From contig NZ_JAKZAM010000004.1 in NCBI RefSeq assembly GCF_022538055.1, forward strand, positions 124,001 through 188,000: a stretch of 64,000 nucleotides of DNA, in the 5' to 3' direction. The translations under genes were made by a program, and so were the position numbers. Below the pieces are notes generated by a model that was given only the letters and a program-made list of their open reading frames with translations, had not been told where the DNA came from and did no database searches. This DNA comes from Cognataquiflexum nitidum. GTDB taxonomy: Bacteria > Bacteroidota > Bacteroidia > Cytophagales > Cyclobacteriaceae. This document shows, piece after piece, positions 55,401-63,359 of the stretch (its first letter is position 1; each line of letters starts with the position of its first letter).

Positions 55401-55915
55401 TCAACAGCATCCTTGACCTTTCCCGCATCGAGGCAAAAAAACTGGAGGTGGTCTACAAGGAATCCAATATCAATGACCTTTTGGCCACAATCCTTTTGCC
55501 TCTTAAAGGACTTGCTGTCAGAAAAGGTCTTTTACTCTCTGTAAAATATGAAACGCAGCCTTTGAAGGGTTTGATAGACCAAAGATACTTTGAGATGATA
55601 ATTAATAATCTTGTAGGCAATGCCATCAAATATTCTGATAAAGGAATGATTTCAGTCAGGTTAAAAGGAAATGAGGAAAATATTGAACTTACTGTTTCTG
55701 ATCAGGGAATAGGTATGAGCGAAGATTTTCAGAAGATTTTGTTCAAACCCTTTGAGCAGGAAAGTAAGGGAAACAGCAGAATTTATGAAGGCACAGGCTT
55801 GGGTCTTACCATTACCAAAAATCTCGTAGATATTCTTGGTGGAAGTATTGACATAAAAAGTGCCAAGCAAAAGGGGACTAAGGTAGTTATAATACTTCCC
55901 TTAGGTAAAAAATGA
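52475..55915 (+). CDS. Reg_prop/Y_Y_Y sensor histidine kinase
   Basis: A 1146-residue membrane sensor. Signal peptide about 1-19, then a periplasmic two-component propeller region (about 25-680; reg_prop-type strands such as DSTGFLWVGTDKGVFRIKDG and NNRIWIGTSKGLSVF) and a Y_Y_Y Ig-like domain (about 680-742, YKLEGFQDDWVEI). One transmembrane helix follows (about 747-767), then PAS (about 785-900), HisKA with His932 (NISHEIRTPLNGILGST) and HATPase_c (about 1030-1145, GTGLGLTITKNLVDILGG). Unlike classic hybrid HTCS proteins it has no fused receiver or AraC domain. The next gene, 51 bp away, carries the receiver. Confidence 0.93.
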   Translation: MKKAFLFIFFILIGQKGFSQTFQFNDQIKGVELPSDIIYQVIQDKEGLIWFNTSLGIFYSDGFFTYPIPSEVQNQLSNEVRIFRDEEDKIWVSNLTKEPKAFFFNDGKWEEFDLRENLPLDNFQNHLLFLPKKTNKGWKYLLFTEKKLFFRKENDKEWTSQDFDFIDSGVYKSDLFTEEGILILFRYQSFIFSDGELRPFIFQGIDLPAKVQHIAFDEVTDGYYFLGLDFLAYGKFYHSPEKILRQNFEREIFSVLDFSHLQVFEGRVYYNYNSQLYKFDPKLDKSLEIDSYDVLKAYFIFSFLVDREGIKWVATNRGLANINSLRFINYSSKSLLDDEVTAVIRLDSSRYLIGFNNGLQVWSNDGKIQTIYGYNSLVGHPKFRITNFDRDRNGIVWISSNLKGLGRFDPKTSNVEFVVSPGQKFVTSVRVVGDSLYIGARDDLYLSSISNSMSSHFKNNITEDVVKKLGQKEIFVRKTGKLKDGRILLMQGGNASFDEGLVEAGDFVAAVGFDFVEEENGCLILATENGLKQYCEGKLNFLTTDDGIIDRPVYSLLKDSTGFLWVGTDKGVFRIKDGKSDHYTEISGLSGLEANRGALIEGENNRIWIGTSKGLSVFIPEENIERINYPFVKVVSVKVLGTDKGEVDLKKIPFGINNIEIAFRAVTFLQPDKLVIRYKLEGFQDDWVEIVNPRTNVLTFNNLPAGSYKLLLQAGIDGDFISTEAVSEEFRILKPVYLQAWFVILVLFVFLLIGFLFNTLLNSLRKQGLLKKTIDEKIKEVFNTEDQFRNVWNSSKDGLMLSTDEGKIIAINQSLARLVSVSAKELENGFVSDLFSDPGFYKSKKTIIQEAINKDKNKGMTFEFPMPLKGGTKEIELYVARLKSDYAGDPLILTVFRDITEKKAFEMGLQIAKEKAEEANKLKSNFLSNISHEIRTPLNGILGSTENIILQRKDDPNLISQLEIIQESGERLLSTINSILDLSRIEAKKLEVVYKESNINDLLATILLPLKGLAVRKGLLLSVKYETQPLKGLIDQRYFEMIINNLVGNAIKYSDKGMISVRLKGNEENIELTVSDQGIGMSEDFQKILFKPFEQESKGNSRIYEGTGLGLTITKNLVDILGGSIDIKSAKQKGTKVVIILPLGKK

Positions 55916-55966
55916 TTTTTGGAAATGATTTAAACTTGTAATTTGCACCCACATTAAAAAGCAAAC

Positions 55967-57145
55967 ATGTTTCCACTTCGGATATTAATTACAGAGGATG
56001 ACCACGTTTCAGCGCTTTTGTTAAAAAAGGCACTTGAAAAAAATAACCACGAAATCATAGGCATTTCGGACTCGGGTGAAAAGGCCCTTGAAATCCTCGA
56101 GCACAATCAGGCTGACATCGTCATGATGGACATCAATCTGGCAGGAGAGTTGGACGGGATAAAGACCACTGAAATCATCAATGAAAAATATGATATTCCT
56201 GTTGTCTATCTCAGTGCAAGTTCGGATGCCGAGACGCTCACCAAGGTAGTCGGGACAAATCCGAGTGCTTATGTGATCAAACCTTTCAATATCCGTGAGC
56301 TGAACATGGTGATCGAATTGGCGATTTTTAAGGACAGGAAAGAAAAAGAACTCCAAAAACTCAATAATGAACTGGAGGAAAAAGTCAGACAACGTACCAA
56401 GGACCTTGCCGAAGCCAACAAAGAACTTACAAGAGCCTTGGAAAAGGAAAGGGAAATCGGTGAATTGAAATCAAGGATAGTGCTGAATGTGTCCCATGGT
56501 TTCAAAACTCCATTGACCTCTATTCTTAGTTCTGCTCAGCTACTGCAGCAGTACGCTGAAAAAGAACATCCATTCAAAGCGAAGATCGTCAAGCACGCCA
56601 ATAAAATTGAGAATTCCGTAAGGAGTTTAAATAGCTTGTTGACTTCTGTTCTTTTCTTCGGAAAGGCAGATGCAAACAAGATTGACTTCAGACCTAAGAA
56701 GATGTTTGTAGCTGCGCTTTTTAATGAAATATTGGATGTCGTCAAAGCAGGGTCAGAGCATGATGTCAAAATAAATGTGAAGCTAGAAAACCTTCCAAAA
56801 ACAATCTTCTCAGATTCTGACTTATTATATCAGATCTTTGAAAACCTACTCTCCAACGCCGTGAAATACTCCAAAGATGGACAGGAAGTTGATTTTACAG
56901 TTTGGTTAGAAAAAGGGAACCTCAAAGCAATTGTCAAAGACAAAGGTATCGGTATACCTGAAAAGGAGCATGACCAACTTTATGACCGGTTTTTCAGAGC
57001 TAAAAATGTCGGGATCATCGAGGGTTCAGGCTTGGGATTATCCATCGTCAAAAAAAGTATAGAAGTACTAAATGGTGACATCACCTTTGAAAGCGCACAG
57101 GGCAAAGGAACCACATTCCAAATCAGCATACCCATACAGGAATAA
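55967..57145 (+). CDS. Receiver-histidine kinase protein with atypical HisKA (Gly after His)
   Basis: A soluble 392-residue protein with the order receiver then kinase. Receiver about 5-120: acidic pocket EDD, phospho-acceptor Asp55 (VMMDINLAGELDG), Ser in YLSASSD, and Lys in VIKPF. A coiled-coil linker about 122-168 precedes HisKA with His177 in NVSHGFKTPLTSI and HATPase_c about 280-390 (NLLSNAVKYS, DKGIGIPE, GSGLGLSIVKKS). The residue after His177 is Gly, not the usual Glu/Asp. No transmembrane segment. The upstream sensor is the probable phosphodonor. The stop overlaps the next gene's ATG by one base. Confidence 0.9.
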   Translation: MFPLRILITEDDHVSALLLKKALEKNNHEIIGISDSGEKALEILEHNQADIVMMDINLAGELDGIKTTEIINEKYDIPVVYLSASSDAETLTKVVGTNPSAYVIKPFNIRELNMVIELAIFKDRKEKELQKLNNELEEKVRQRTKDLAEANKELTRALEKEREIGELKSRIVLNVSHGFKTPLTSILSSAQLLQQYAEKEHPFKAKIVKHANKIENSVRSLNSLLTSVLFFGKADANKIDFRPKKMFVAALFNEILDVVKAGSEHDVKINVKLENLPKTIFSDSDLLYQIFENLLSNAVKYSKDGQEVDFTVWLEKGNLKAIVKDKGIGIPEKEHDQLYDRFFRAKNVGIIEGSGLGLSIVKKSIEVLNGDITFESAQGKGTTFQISIPIQE

Positions 57146-57780
57146 TGATTCTAAGAGCGAATAATATCGAGTTTTATTACGATTCTAAACAAAAGTTTAA
57201 GATACCTGATATCAACCTTGATACAGGAGAACAAATGTTGATTCTGGGAAAATCCGGTAGCGGAAAGACGACCATTCTCAATATAATAGCGGGATTACTC
57301 AAACCGAGGTCGGGAAAAGTAGAAATCGGCCAAACAGATATTTACGCGTTAAAGGGTTCCCAGTTTGACAAATTCAGGGGGAAAAATATTGGAATAATTT
57401 TTCAAAAACCCCATATTCTTGTACCCTTGACGGTGGAGGAAAATCTTCAGCTTGCTAATTTTTTTGTTGAGGAAAACACCCATTTGATAGAACCCCTGCT
57501 TAAAGAACTTGGGATCTGGGATAAAAGAAAAGCCAAAATCAACACATTGAGTGAAGGAGAAGCCCAACGTGTATCCATTGCACGGGCATTGGTCAACAAA
57601 CCGAAACTTATTCTAGCTGACGAACCAACAGCAAGTCTGGATGATGAAAATGCGGCCTCAGTTGTCAGATTACTGCAAGAGCAGGCAAGGAAATACGGAG
57701 CAGCATTGATCATCGTCACCCATGACCAGCGTGTCAAGGATCATATTTCCAACCAAATAATCATAGGAGGCCAATTATGA
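57145..57780 (+). CDS. ABC transporter ATP-binding protein (LolD/MacB type)
   Basis: ATPase subunit of an FtsX-type transporter. Walker A GKSGSGKTT (35-43), signature LSEGEAQRVSIARAL (LSEGE rather than LSGGE), Walker B KLILADEPTASLD and the H-loop IVTHDQRV. Length 211. Its start overlaps the upstream kinase stop, and its stop overlaps the permease start by 4 bp, so all three are translationally coupled. Confidence 0.93.
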   Translation: MILRANNIEFYYDSKQKFKIPDINLDTGEQMLILGKSGSGKTTILNIIAGLLKPRSGKVEIGQTDIYALKGSQFDKFRGKNIGIIFQKPHILVPLTVEENLQLANFFVEENTHLIEPLLKELGIWDKRKAKINTLSEGEAQRVSIARALVNKPKLILADEPTASLDDENAASVVRLLQEQARKYGAALIIVTHDQRVKDHISNQIIIGGQL

Positions 57781-59000
57781 ATATGATCAAGTTGAGTTGG
57801 AAATACCTGATCGCCAAGCCGCTCAGTACAGGTTTGAATATCCTGCTATTGGCTTTGGGATTGGCTATAATCACAGTTTTGATTTTGATTCAAGATCAAT
57901 TTGAAAACAAAATGACCAAAGATGCTGAGGGGATCGATCTTGTCGTCGGAGCCAAAGGAAGTCCGCTGCAGTTGATTCTTTCGAGTGTGTACCATATCGA
58001 TTTTCCTACTGGAAATATTGATTTGAAAGATGCCATGGCACTTTCCAAAAACAGACTGGTAAAGAATATCATACCGCTTGGCCTGGGAGACAATTACCAG
58101 GGATATAGAATTGTGGGTACCAACCATGATTATCTAGCTTTGTATTCGGCTACATTTTCTCAGGGGATTGCTTGGGAAAAGCCTTTTGAAGTAGTTTTGG
58201 GCCATGAAGTAGCTGAAAAAATCGGATTAAAAACAGGAGATACATTCATAGGTTCACACGGAATCGGGAGCAGCAGCCACGAGCATGATGCGCATCCTTA
58301 TGTGATTACAGGAATTTTGGCCCCGATGGGAAATGTCCTTGACAAATTGATCCTCACTAGTATCGAGTCTGTATGGTATACCCATGACGAGGAACATGAC
58401 CACGCCACGCATGAAGCCCCCGTTGCCAAAAAAGGTTTTCCGGTCACTGACCAAGACAGGGAAGTTACTGCTCTCCTGATCCAATACCGAAATCCCATAG
58501 CAGCGGTACAGTTACCGAGATTTATCAATAGCAAAAGCGCCCTTCAGGCAGCCTCACCATCCTTTGAAATATCAAGATTGTTCGAATTATTGGGAATTGG
58601 GGTCAAGCTGATTCAGGGATTGGCCATCGTCATCATCATCATTGCAGGTTTGGGGATTTTCATTGCTTTATTTAATTCATTGAAAGAAAGAAAATATGAT
58701 CTTGCGGTGATGCGTACTTTGGGGGCTTCGAGTTGGCAGCTTTTTCTCCATATTGTTTTGGAAGGGGTGATTTTGACCATCTTGGGAGCAGTTGTCGGCA
58801 TCGCTATTGGGCACCTTTTCTTGGTCATTCTCGTTATGCAAAATGATCAGGGTGCCATCAGTACTTTGAGTGCCGCAGTTTTTCTGAAAGAAGAACTTTG
58901 GATCCTCGGGTATGCAGTTATTGTGGGGATTCTTGCCTCTCTTATCCCTGCGTGGAACGCTTATCAAACAGATATTGCCAAACAACTGACCAAAGCATAG
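57777..59000 (+). CDS. FtsX-like ABC permease with His-rich periplasmic loops
   Basis: Four-helix MacB/LolC-type permease: TM1 about 18-38, then a large periplasmic domain (about 45-270), and three C-terminal helices (about 280-400) with FtsX-type GLGIFIALFNSLKERKYDLAVMRTLGA. Two His clusters occur in the periplasmic domain: HGIGSSSHEHDAHP (His161, 168, 170, 173) and THDEEHDHATHE (His203, 207, 209, 212). This is a possible metal-binding pair of loops, unusual for lipoprotein or drug transporters. It starts inside the ATPase gene's stop (ATGA overlap). Confidence 0.9.
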   Translation: MNMIKLSWKYLIAKPLSTGLNILLLALGLAIITVLILIQDQFENKMTKDAEGIDLVVGAKGSPLQLILSSVYHIDFPTGNIDLKDAMALSKNRLVKNIIPLGLGDNYQGYRIVGTNHDYLALYSATFSQGIAWEKPFEVVLGHEVAEKIGLKTGDTFIGSHGIGSSSHEHDAHPYVITGILAPMGNVLDKLILTSIESVWYTHDEEHDHATHEAPVAKKGFPVTDQDREVTALLIQYRNPIAAVQLPRFINSKSALQAASPSFEISRLFELLGIGVKLIQGLAIVIIIIAGLGIFIALFNSLKERKYDLAVMRTLGASSWQLFLHIVLEGVILTILGAVVGIAIGHLFLVILVMQNDQGAISTLSAAVFLKEELWILGYAVIVGILASLIPAWNAYQTDIAKQLTKA

Positions 59001-59036
59001 ATTTGCTTGTCAGATTATCATCAATAATTAATCAAA

Positions 59037-59486
59037 ATGGGAATTACCATGATAGTGAAGAGAACCGTAGTCTTAATGATATTAGCCATTGTTACAAACT
59101 TTGCTTATGGACAAAGCACAACTGTTTGGAAGGATTTGGCCCAAGTGACCTACAAGATAGGTCAGGATGAGTTTGGGGAACTTTATATTCCAGTGTTTGG
59201 CCCAAGTATCAAAGGCATGGAAGGAAAAGTGGTGGAAGCTGACGGATACATCATTCCTTTTGAAGGCATGTTTAAGCCCGAACATATCATCTTGTCTTCA
59301 TTGCCGTTGGCCGAGTGCTTCTTTTGTGGTTCGGGAGGACCTGAGACAGTCATGGAAGTAATGCTAAAAACACCGATCAAATACACTTCTAAAAGAGTGA
59401 GGGTAAGGGGAAAACTTACCCTGAATGACAAAGACCCTGAAAAACTCATGTACATCCTCAAAGAGGCAGAGCTTCTTGCAAACTGA
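59037..59486 (+). CDS. DUF3299 domain protein, exported
   Basis: Signal peptide about 1-25 (ends FAYGQ), then a domain like DUF3299: VVEADGYIIPFEGMFKPEHIILSSLPLAECFFCGSGGPETVMEV, with two Cys spaced CFFC that may bind a metal, then VRGKLTLNDKDPEKLMYIL. The family is known next to ABC transporters and, as I recall, in zinc-regulated loci of other bacteria. It lies 36 bp after the His-rich permease and is the last gene of the operon; a terminator follows. ATG 59037 or 59049 could start translation. Confidence 0.82.
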   Translation: MGITMIVKRTVVLMILAIVTNFAYGQSTTVWKDLAQVTYKIGQDEFGELYIPVFGPSIKGMEGKVVEADGYIIPFEGMFKPEHIILSSLPLAECFFCGSGGPETVMEVMLKTPIKYTSKRVRVRGKLTLNDKDPEKLMYILKEAELLAN

Positions 59487-59504
59487 GAGTGTTAGATAGC
59501 AAGT

Positions 59505-59541
59505 AAAAAAAATGTCAGTGGTTTCCACTGACATTTTTTTT
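59505..59541. terminator. Bidirectional terminator after the DUF3299 gene
   Basis: Perfect 9-bp stem TGTCAGTGG/CCACTGACA with a TTT loop, flanked by A and T runs. It lies between DUF3299 and the convergent aminotransferase gene. Confidence 0.85.
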
Positions 59542-59559
59542 GAGGTTTTTGCTAGGGAT

Positions 59560-60384
59560 TTAGACCAAAACACTCTTTTTTTCCATAGTAGCAAATGCAG
59601 CCATGAGTTCAACTGTCTTTGTACCCGGCTTGCCATCTTTGATTTTTACATCATCAATCATGGTGACAGGCAGGATTTTTTTGGTAGTAGCCGTCATAAA
59701 TACCTCGTCAGCATCTAGTATTTCGCTGAAACTTATAGGCCTGATTTCGATATTTTGGTCAAGTTCCAATACCCTTTTTCTGGTGATGCCATGAAGGATA
59801 TTTTGATCAGGCGTAGCGATTTTGCCATTTTTTATCACAAAAATATTAGAACGCGAGCTCTCGGAAATATATCCATTGTGGTGGTAGATCAAATCTTCTG
59901 CACCTGCTTTTTTCCAATCTGCGCTGTGCCAAACGGGGAATGCATAATTGGTGGTCTTTACATCTGCAATCGCACGTACATGGTCCGCAGATAAAAGTTT
60001 GACACCAATATCATATTTTGAGGCTGCAGGAAAATCCAGGTCCTCACAAAAAATGAAAAAAGAACCGGTTGTTGGGGAAAAATGATTGTGTGAAACTCCC
60101 CCTGTGAGAAGCATCCTTATTCCTCCTTGTTCCAAGTCATTTTTTTGTATCAAGTCATGGATGACCTGTGCTAGTTCCTCTTTGGAAAAAGAAAGCTGGA
60201 GATGGGTTTTTTCTGCTGATCTGATAAATCTGTCAAGGTAATCTGACAAAAAAAGAGGCGTGTACGCAGAAGTTCTAAAAAAATCAAAAATTCCATAACC
60301 CCTAATCAATCCAATATCCATAGGATGAATTAATGCGTTTTTAGAATCAATGATCCGGTCGTTGGAGAAGCAAAACTGTTTCAT
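59560..60384 (-). CDS. Class IV aminotransferase (IlvE / Dat / PabC-like)
   Basis: Fold-type IV PLP enzyme, 274 residues. Lys143 in DVKTTNYAFPVW binds PLP. MDIGLIRGYGIFDFFRT is the usual N-terminal motif, and SSRSNIFVIKNGKIATPD the C-terminal phosphate-binding part. It cannot be decided whether it is a branched-chain or D-amino acid aminotransferase or an aminodeoxychorismate lyase. ATG 60384 is preferred to 60444 because a TATTTTTG -7-like box (plus strand 60442-60449) overlaps the longer start. Confidence 0.9.
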   Translation of the reverse strand: MKQFCFSNDRIIDSKNALIHPMDIGLIRGYGIFDFFRTSAYTPLFLSDYLDRFIRSAEKTHLQLSFSKEELAQVIHDLIQKNDLEQGGIRMLLTGGVSHNHFSPTTGSFFIFCEDLDFPAASKYDIGVKLLSADHVRAIADVKTTNYAFPVWHSADWKKAGAEDLIYHHNGYISESSRSNIFVIKNGKIATPDQNILHGITRKRVLELDQNIEIRPISFSEILDADEVFMTATTKKILPVTMIDDVKIKDGKPGTKTVELMAAFATMEKKSVLV

Positions 60385-60669
60385 ATAATCAGGAATGTAG
60401 ACAAAGTATTTCCGTTGGTTGCGGGTATTAGGGGTTTTGGTCAAAAATACAAATTCCTGCCGGATATAAACATGATAGATATTTCACTTTTTTCATATTC
60501 GTACAGCTTATTTAGGTTAATTGGTTTAAGTTGAAGACAGGGTTTAATAATATGGCATAAAGTTTAATAATCATATTATAAATATGAAAAATTATAAAAA
60601 AATGAAATAAATTAAGATTAATTTCTTTTTTTAGTTAAATTGTTTTTTCTTTGGTCAAAACCCAGATTC

Positions 60670-61095
60670 ATGAGCCCAAACTATGTAAGATTTTTATTTG
60701 CGATCTTTTTCTTTTTATCTGCCTGTGCACCTGATAAAAATGAATCAAATGATAACCTAAAGGAGGAAGTCATCGCCATTCATGATGAGGTAATGCCCAA
60801 AATGGATGAATTGAAAAAACTCCAAAAAGAAATTATACAAAAATCCCAAGACCTAGCAATAGACAGTATTGCAAACTCCCAACAGATAGAAACCCTTAAT
60901 GCAATTGCTACAGATCTTAATGCTGCTTTTGAAGGGATGTTTGTCTGGATGCGCCAATTTAAATCAACCTATGAAGAAATGACTCCTGAGGAAGTTGAAA
61001 TATATCTTCTTGACCAAAAAATCAAAGTGCAGGTAGTCAATGATCAGATCAAGTCCTCAATTATTGCTGCCAATAAGGAATTGGGGAAAAACTGA
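60670..61095 (+). CDS. Hypothetical lipoprotein (coiled-coil)
   Basis: Signal peptide with lipobox FLSACAPDK (Cys at residue 19) and a predicted coiled coil about 30-80 (EEVIAIHDEVMPKMDELKKLQKEII), then a helical C-terminus. Relatives in Bacteroidota are often named 'viral A-type inclusion protein', from the coiled coil only. ATG 60670 is preferred because MSPNYVRFLF begins the signal peptide. No function is known. Convergent with the cytochrome gene. Confidence 0.75.
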   Translation: MSPNYVRFLFAIFFFLSACAPDKNESNDNLKEEVIAIHDEVMPKMDELKKLQKEIIQKSQDLAIDSIANSQQIETLNAIATDLNAAFEGMFVWMRQFKSTYEEMTPEEVEIYLLDQKIKVQVVNDQIKSSIIAANKELGKN

Positions 61096-61536
61096 TCAGT
61101 TTTTTAAGTAATCTTCCACCATTGTGGCATCTATCACCCCCATTTCATTTCCCCATATATTGTATAGGTAAGTCATGATGTGTGCGATTTCAATATTGGT
61201 CAGTTTGGAATTGGCGGGCATTTCTTGGTTGTAAGCCACGCCATTTACGATGATTTCGCCTTTTTGGCCATGCTTGATGATTTTAGCAGTTCTTGGGACA
61301 TCTTCTAAAAAATAGTCAGATTGGAAAATAGGCGGGATAAGTTTGCCCAATCCGGTTCCGTTTTTTTGATGACAGTTGGCGCAGTTTGCTTCGTATAGTG
61401 CTTTACCCTCTATGGCATATTGGAGTACTTTGGTATCCGAAATGCTCGCAAGTGTATTTTCAGGATTGGAGGATTTTGGTTTGCAGGAGTTTAATCCAAT
61501 GATAACAATGGCAAAAGCAAAGATTAATTTATTCAT
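61096..61536 (-). CDS. Cytochrome c lipoprotein (class I)
   Basis: Lipobox GLNSCKP (Cys18) anchors it in the membrane. The heme motif is CANCH (Cys52, Cys55, His56) and a Met ligand is likely in NQEMPANSK (about 109). Length 146. It follows the SCO gene by 3 bp on the same strand, so it is in a respiratory electron-transfer operon. A role as electron carrier for a terminal oxidase or other reductase is inferred. Confidence 0.92.
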   Translation of the reverse strand: MNKLIFAFAIVIIGLNSCKPKSSNPENTLASISDTKVLQYAIEGKALYEANCANCHQKNGTGLGKLIPPIFQSDYFLEDVPRTAKIIKHGQKGEIIVNGVAYNQEMPANSKLTNIEIAHIMTYLYNIWGNEMGVIDATMVEDYLKN

Positions 61537-61539
61537 GGT

Positions 61540-62202
61540 TTACTTCTGAAGCAATTTTGGAATATCATTCATCAGGCGATCGACCTGATCTTCCTTGGTG
61601 CCGTCATAGACTCCTCTGATGTGTCCATCCTGATCCACAAGTAAAAACGCGCCGGAATGGAGATATCCTCCGGGTTCGGACTGGTCTGACATTGCGGTGG
61701 TCATATAGCTGGTTTGGCCGATTTCAAAGATTTTTTCCTGATCTCCTGTTAGAAAGTGCCATGTTTGATCGTTCTCCACCCCGATTTTGTGAGCAAAATC
61801 TTTTAATAATTCAGGTGTATCATGAGTTGGATCCAAAGTGTGGCTTAGGATAAGAAAATCAGGTTGGTCCTTGAATCTTTCATAAACCCGGAGCATTTGG
61901 GTTTTCATGACGGGACAAATAGTAGGGCAACTCGTAAAGAAAAAGTCAGCAACATACACTTTTCCTTTCACTGATAGATTGTTGACTTCCTTTCCTTCCT
62001 GGTTGGTAAAGGAGAAATCCGCAATTTTGTGGTACACGGTATCCTGTACCTTTTTCCCATCTCTTTCAATTTCCTCGACATGCCTATTGCCTAGGATTGG
62101 AAGTGAAAGGTAAGAATTCTCCTGACTATTTTTTTGGGAACAATTCCAAACCAATAACGCTAGAGCGGTAATCAATAATTTATTTAGAAATGATGTCTTC
62201 AT
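61540..62202 (-). CDS. SCO1/SenC family protein
   Basis: Thioredoxin-like copper chaperone for cytochrome c oxidase CuA assembly. Lipobox VWNCSQ (Cys21), copper motif SCPTICPVM (Cys92, Cys96) and a distal His in YLHSGAFL (about 183). Length 220. It is upstream of the cytochrome c gene by 3 bp. Confidence 0.92.
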   Translation of the reverse strand: MKTSFLNKLLITALALLVWNCSQKNSQENSYLSLPILGNRHVEEIERDGKKVQDTVYHKIADFSFTNQEGKEVNNLSVKGKVYVADFFFTSCPTICPVMKTQMLRVYERFKDQPDFLILSHTLDPTHDTPELLKDFAHKIGVENDQTWHFLTGDQEKIFEIGQTSYMTTAMSDQSEPGGYLHSGAFLLVDQDGHIRGVYDGTKEDQVDRLMNDIPKLLQK

Positions 62203-62277
62203 AATTTTGGTTTTTGAATTTACTCTATTTTTTCACCAACCATTTAAAACTTTGATTGAAAATCCATGGCTGTGGCT

Positions 62278-62304
62278 ATGGACTGTCGACGGTGGACTAT
62301 GGAC
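62278..62304 (+). repeat. 27-bp dispersed element, copy 2
   Basis: 24 of 27 bases match 7464-7490. It lies in the intergenic gap between the SCO gene and the HemJ-like gene. Confidence 0.55.
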
Positions 62305-62311
62305 CAGTTTT

Positions 62312-62860
62312 TTAATTTTCGGATTGATTCTTTTCCCTGACTTTTTTATACCATCTGATTCCAAGCATCATCGTGATGCTCAATATCAAAAGACCGCCGA
62401 TCCCCCAAACCACGCTGATAAGGCTTTTGAGCACAATAAGGAAAACTATCGCAAATAGTAAAATTGTCGCGACCTCATTCCACATTCTTAATTGCGTGGA
62501 GGTCCATTTTGTTTTGCCATCCTGTAAATCTTTGTAAATTCTGTGGCAGATGTAGTGGTAAATGTAAAGGACCAAAACAAATCCTAGTTTGGCCTGCATA
62601 AATCCCGAATAGATATAACCCCAACGGTAATAAAAGACCCAAGTACCAAAAATCAGAGTTAGGATTGCAGAAGGCCAAGTTATGATATACCAAAGCCTGT
62701 TTGCCATCAGGTTCAATTGGGGAGCGAGGATTTTCTTTTCTTCTTCAGGTTTTTCTAAAGCTTCTGTCTGGTAGATAAAAAGTCTGACAATATAAAATAG
62801 CCCTGCAAACCACGTAGTTACAAAAATGATATGCAATGCCTTGATGTATTCGAATGCCAT
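62312..62860 (-). CDS. CopD/HemJ-family membrane protein (protoporphyrinogen oxidase-like)
   Basis: Four predicted transmembrane helices. The start MAFEYIKALHIIFVTTWFAGLFYIVRLF carries the conserved His10 and Arg of the HemJ/UPF0093 family, which oxidises protoporphyrinogen IX in heme synthesis; NRLWYIITWPSAILTLIFG follows. Its place upstream of SCO and cytochrome c, which need heme, supports HemJ. Length 182. Many entries call this family CopD-like; a copper role is the alternative. Confidence 0.85.
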   Translation of the reverse strand: MAFEYIKALHIIFVTTWFAGLFYIVRLFIYQTEALEKPEEEKKILAPQLNLMANRLWYIITWPSAILTLIFGTWVFYYRWGYIYSGFMQAKLGFVLVLYIYHYICHRIYKDLQDGKTKWTSTQLRMWNEVATILLFAIVFLIVLKSLISVVWGIGGLLILSITMMLGIRWYKKVREKNQSEN

Positions 62861-62910
62861 CTTGAAATTTTTCTTCTAAATTAAAGCTTAAAATCTAAAA
62901 ACCTCTAAAT

Positions 62911-63315
62911 ATGGGCTCGCGAAAGTTTTTTTATGGATTAATCATTGTGGTAGGAGCTTTGGTAATTTGGATTGTCGTAGATAGTCTTTCACAACCCGGC
63001 TTGGGAGAGTTGAAAGGGGAATATACAGAAGTGGCATTTTTCAGAAATGAAAACAATACCGGGCCAATAATCAGGATTTATGCAATACATTCTCCGGATT
63101 CTTTGTGGGAAGAAATGGAAAAATATGGCAACTACATGCCACATTCCAAATATGGAAGTACCAAGGTCTATTTCTTCAGTCTGAGGGAAAAAACGCCAAA
63201 GGAAGTATTTCCTGAATCCCCGTATTTTGATCCTGTCTATTCTGAATATTGCCTAGCCATGTATGAAAAGGCCGCAATGGGGCAGGTCAGGTTTGTCAAA
63301 TATCCTTTCAAATAA
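62911..63315 (+). CDS. Hypothetical membrane-anchored protein
   Basis: 134 residues with one N-terminal transmembrane helix (about 6-24, [19 protein letters not shown]) and a soluble alpha/beta domain. The part [15 protein letters not shown] is distinctive, but no family is recognised. It is divergent from the HemJ-like gene (50 bp) and precedes meaB by 44 bp on the same strand. Confidence 0.65.
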   Translation: MGSRKFFYGLIIVVGALVIWIVVDSLSQPGLGELKGEYTEVAFFRNENNTGPIIRIYAIHSPDSLWEEMEKYGNYMPHSKYGSTKVYFFSLREKTPKEVFPESPYFDPVYSEYCLAMYEKAAMGQVRFVKYPFK

Positions 63316-63359
63316 TTCCTTTAACTTTAAGTGATTTATTTCTAAACAACACATCAGTT

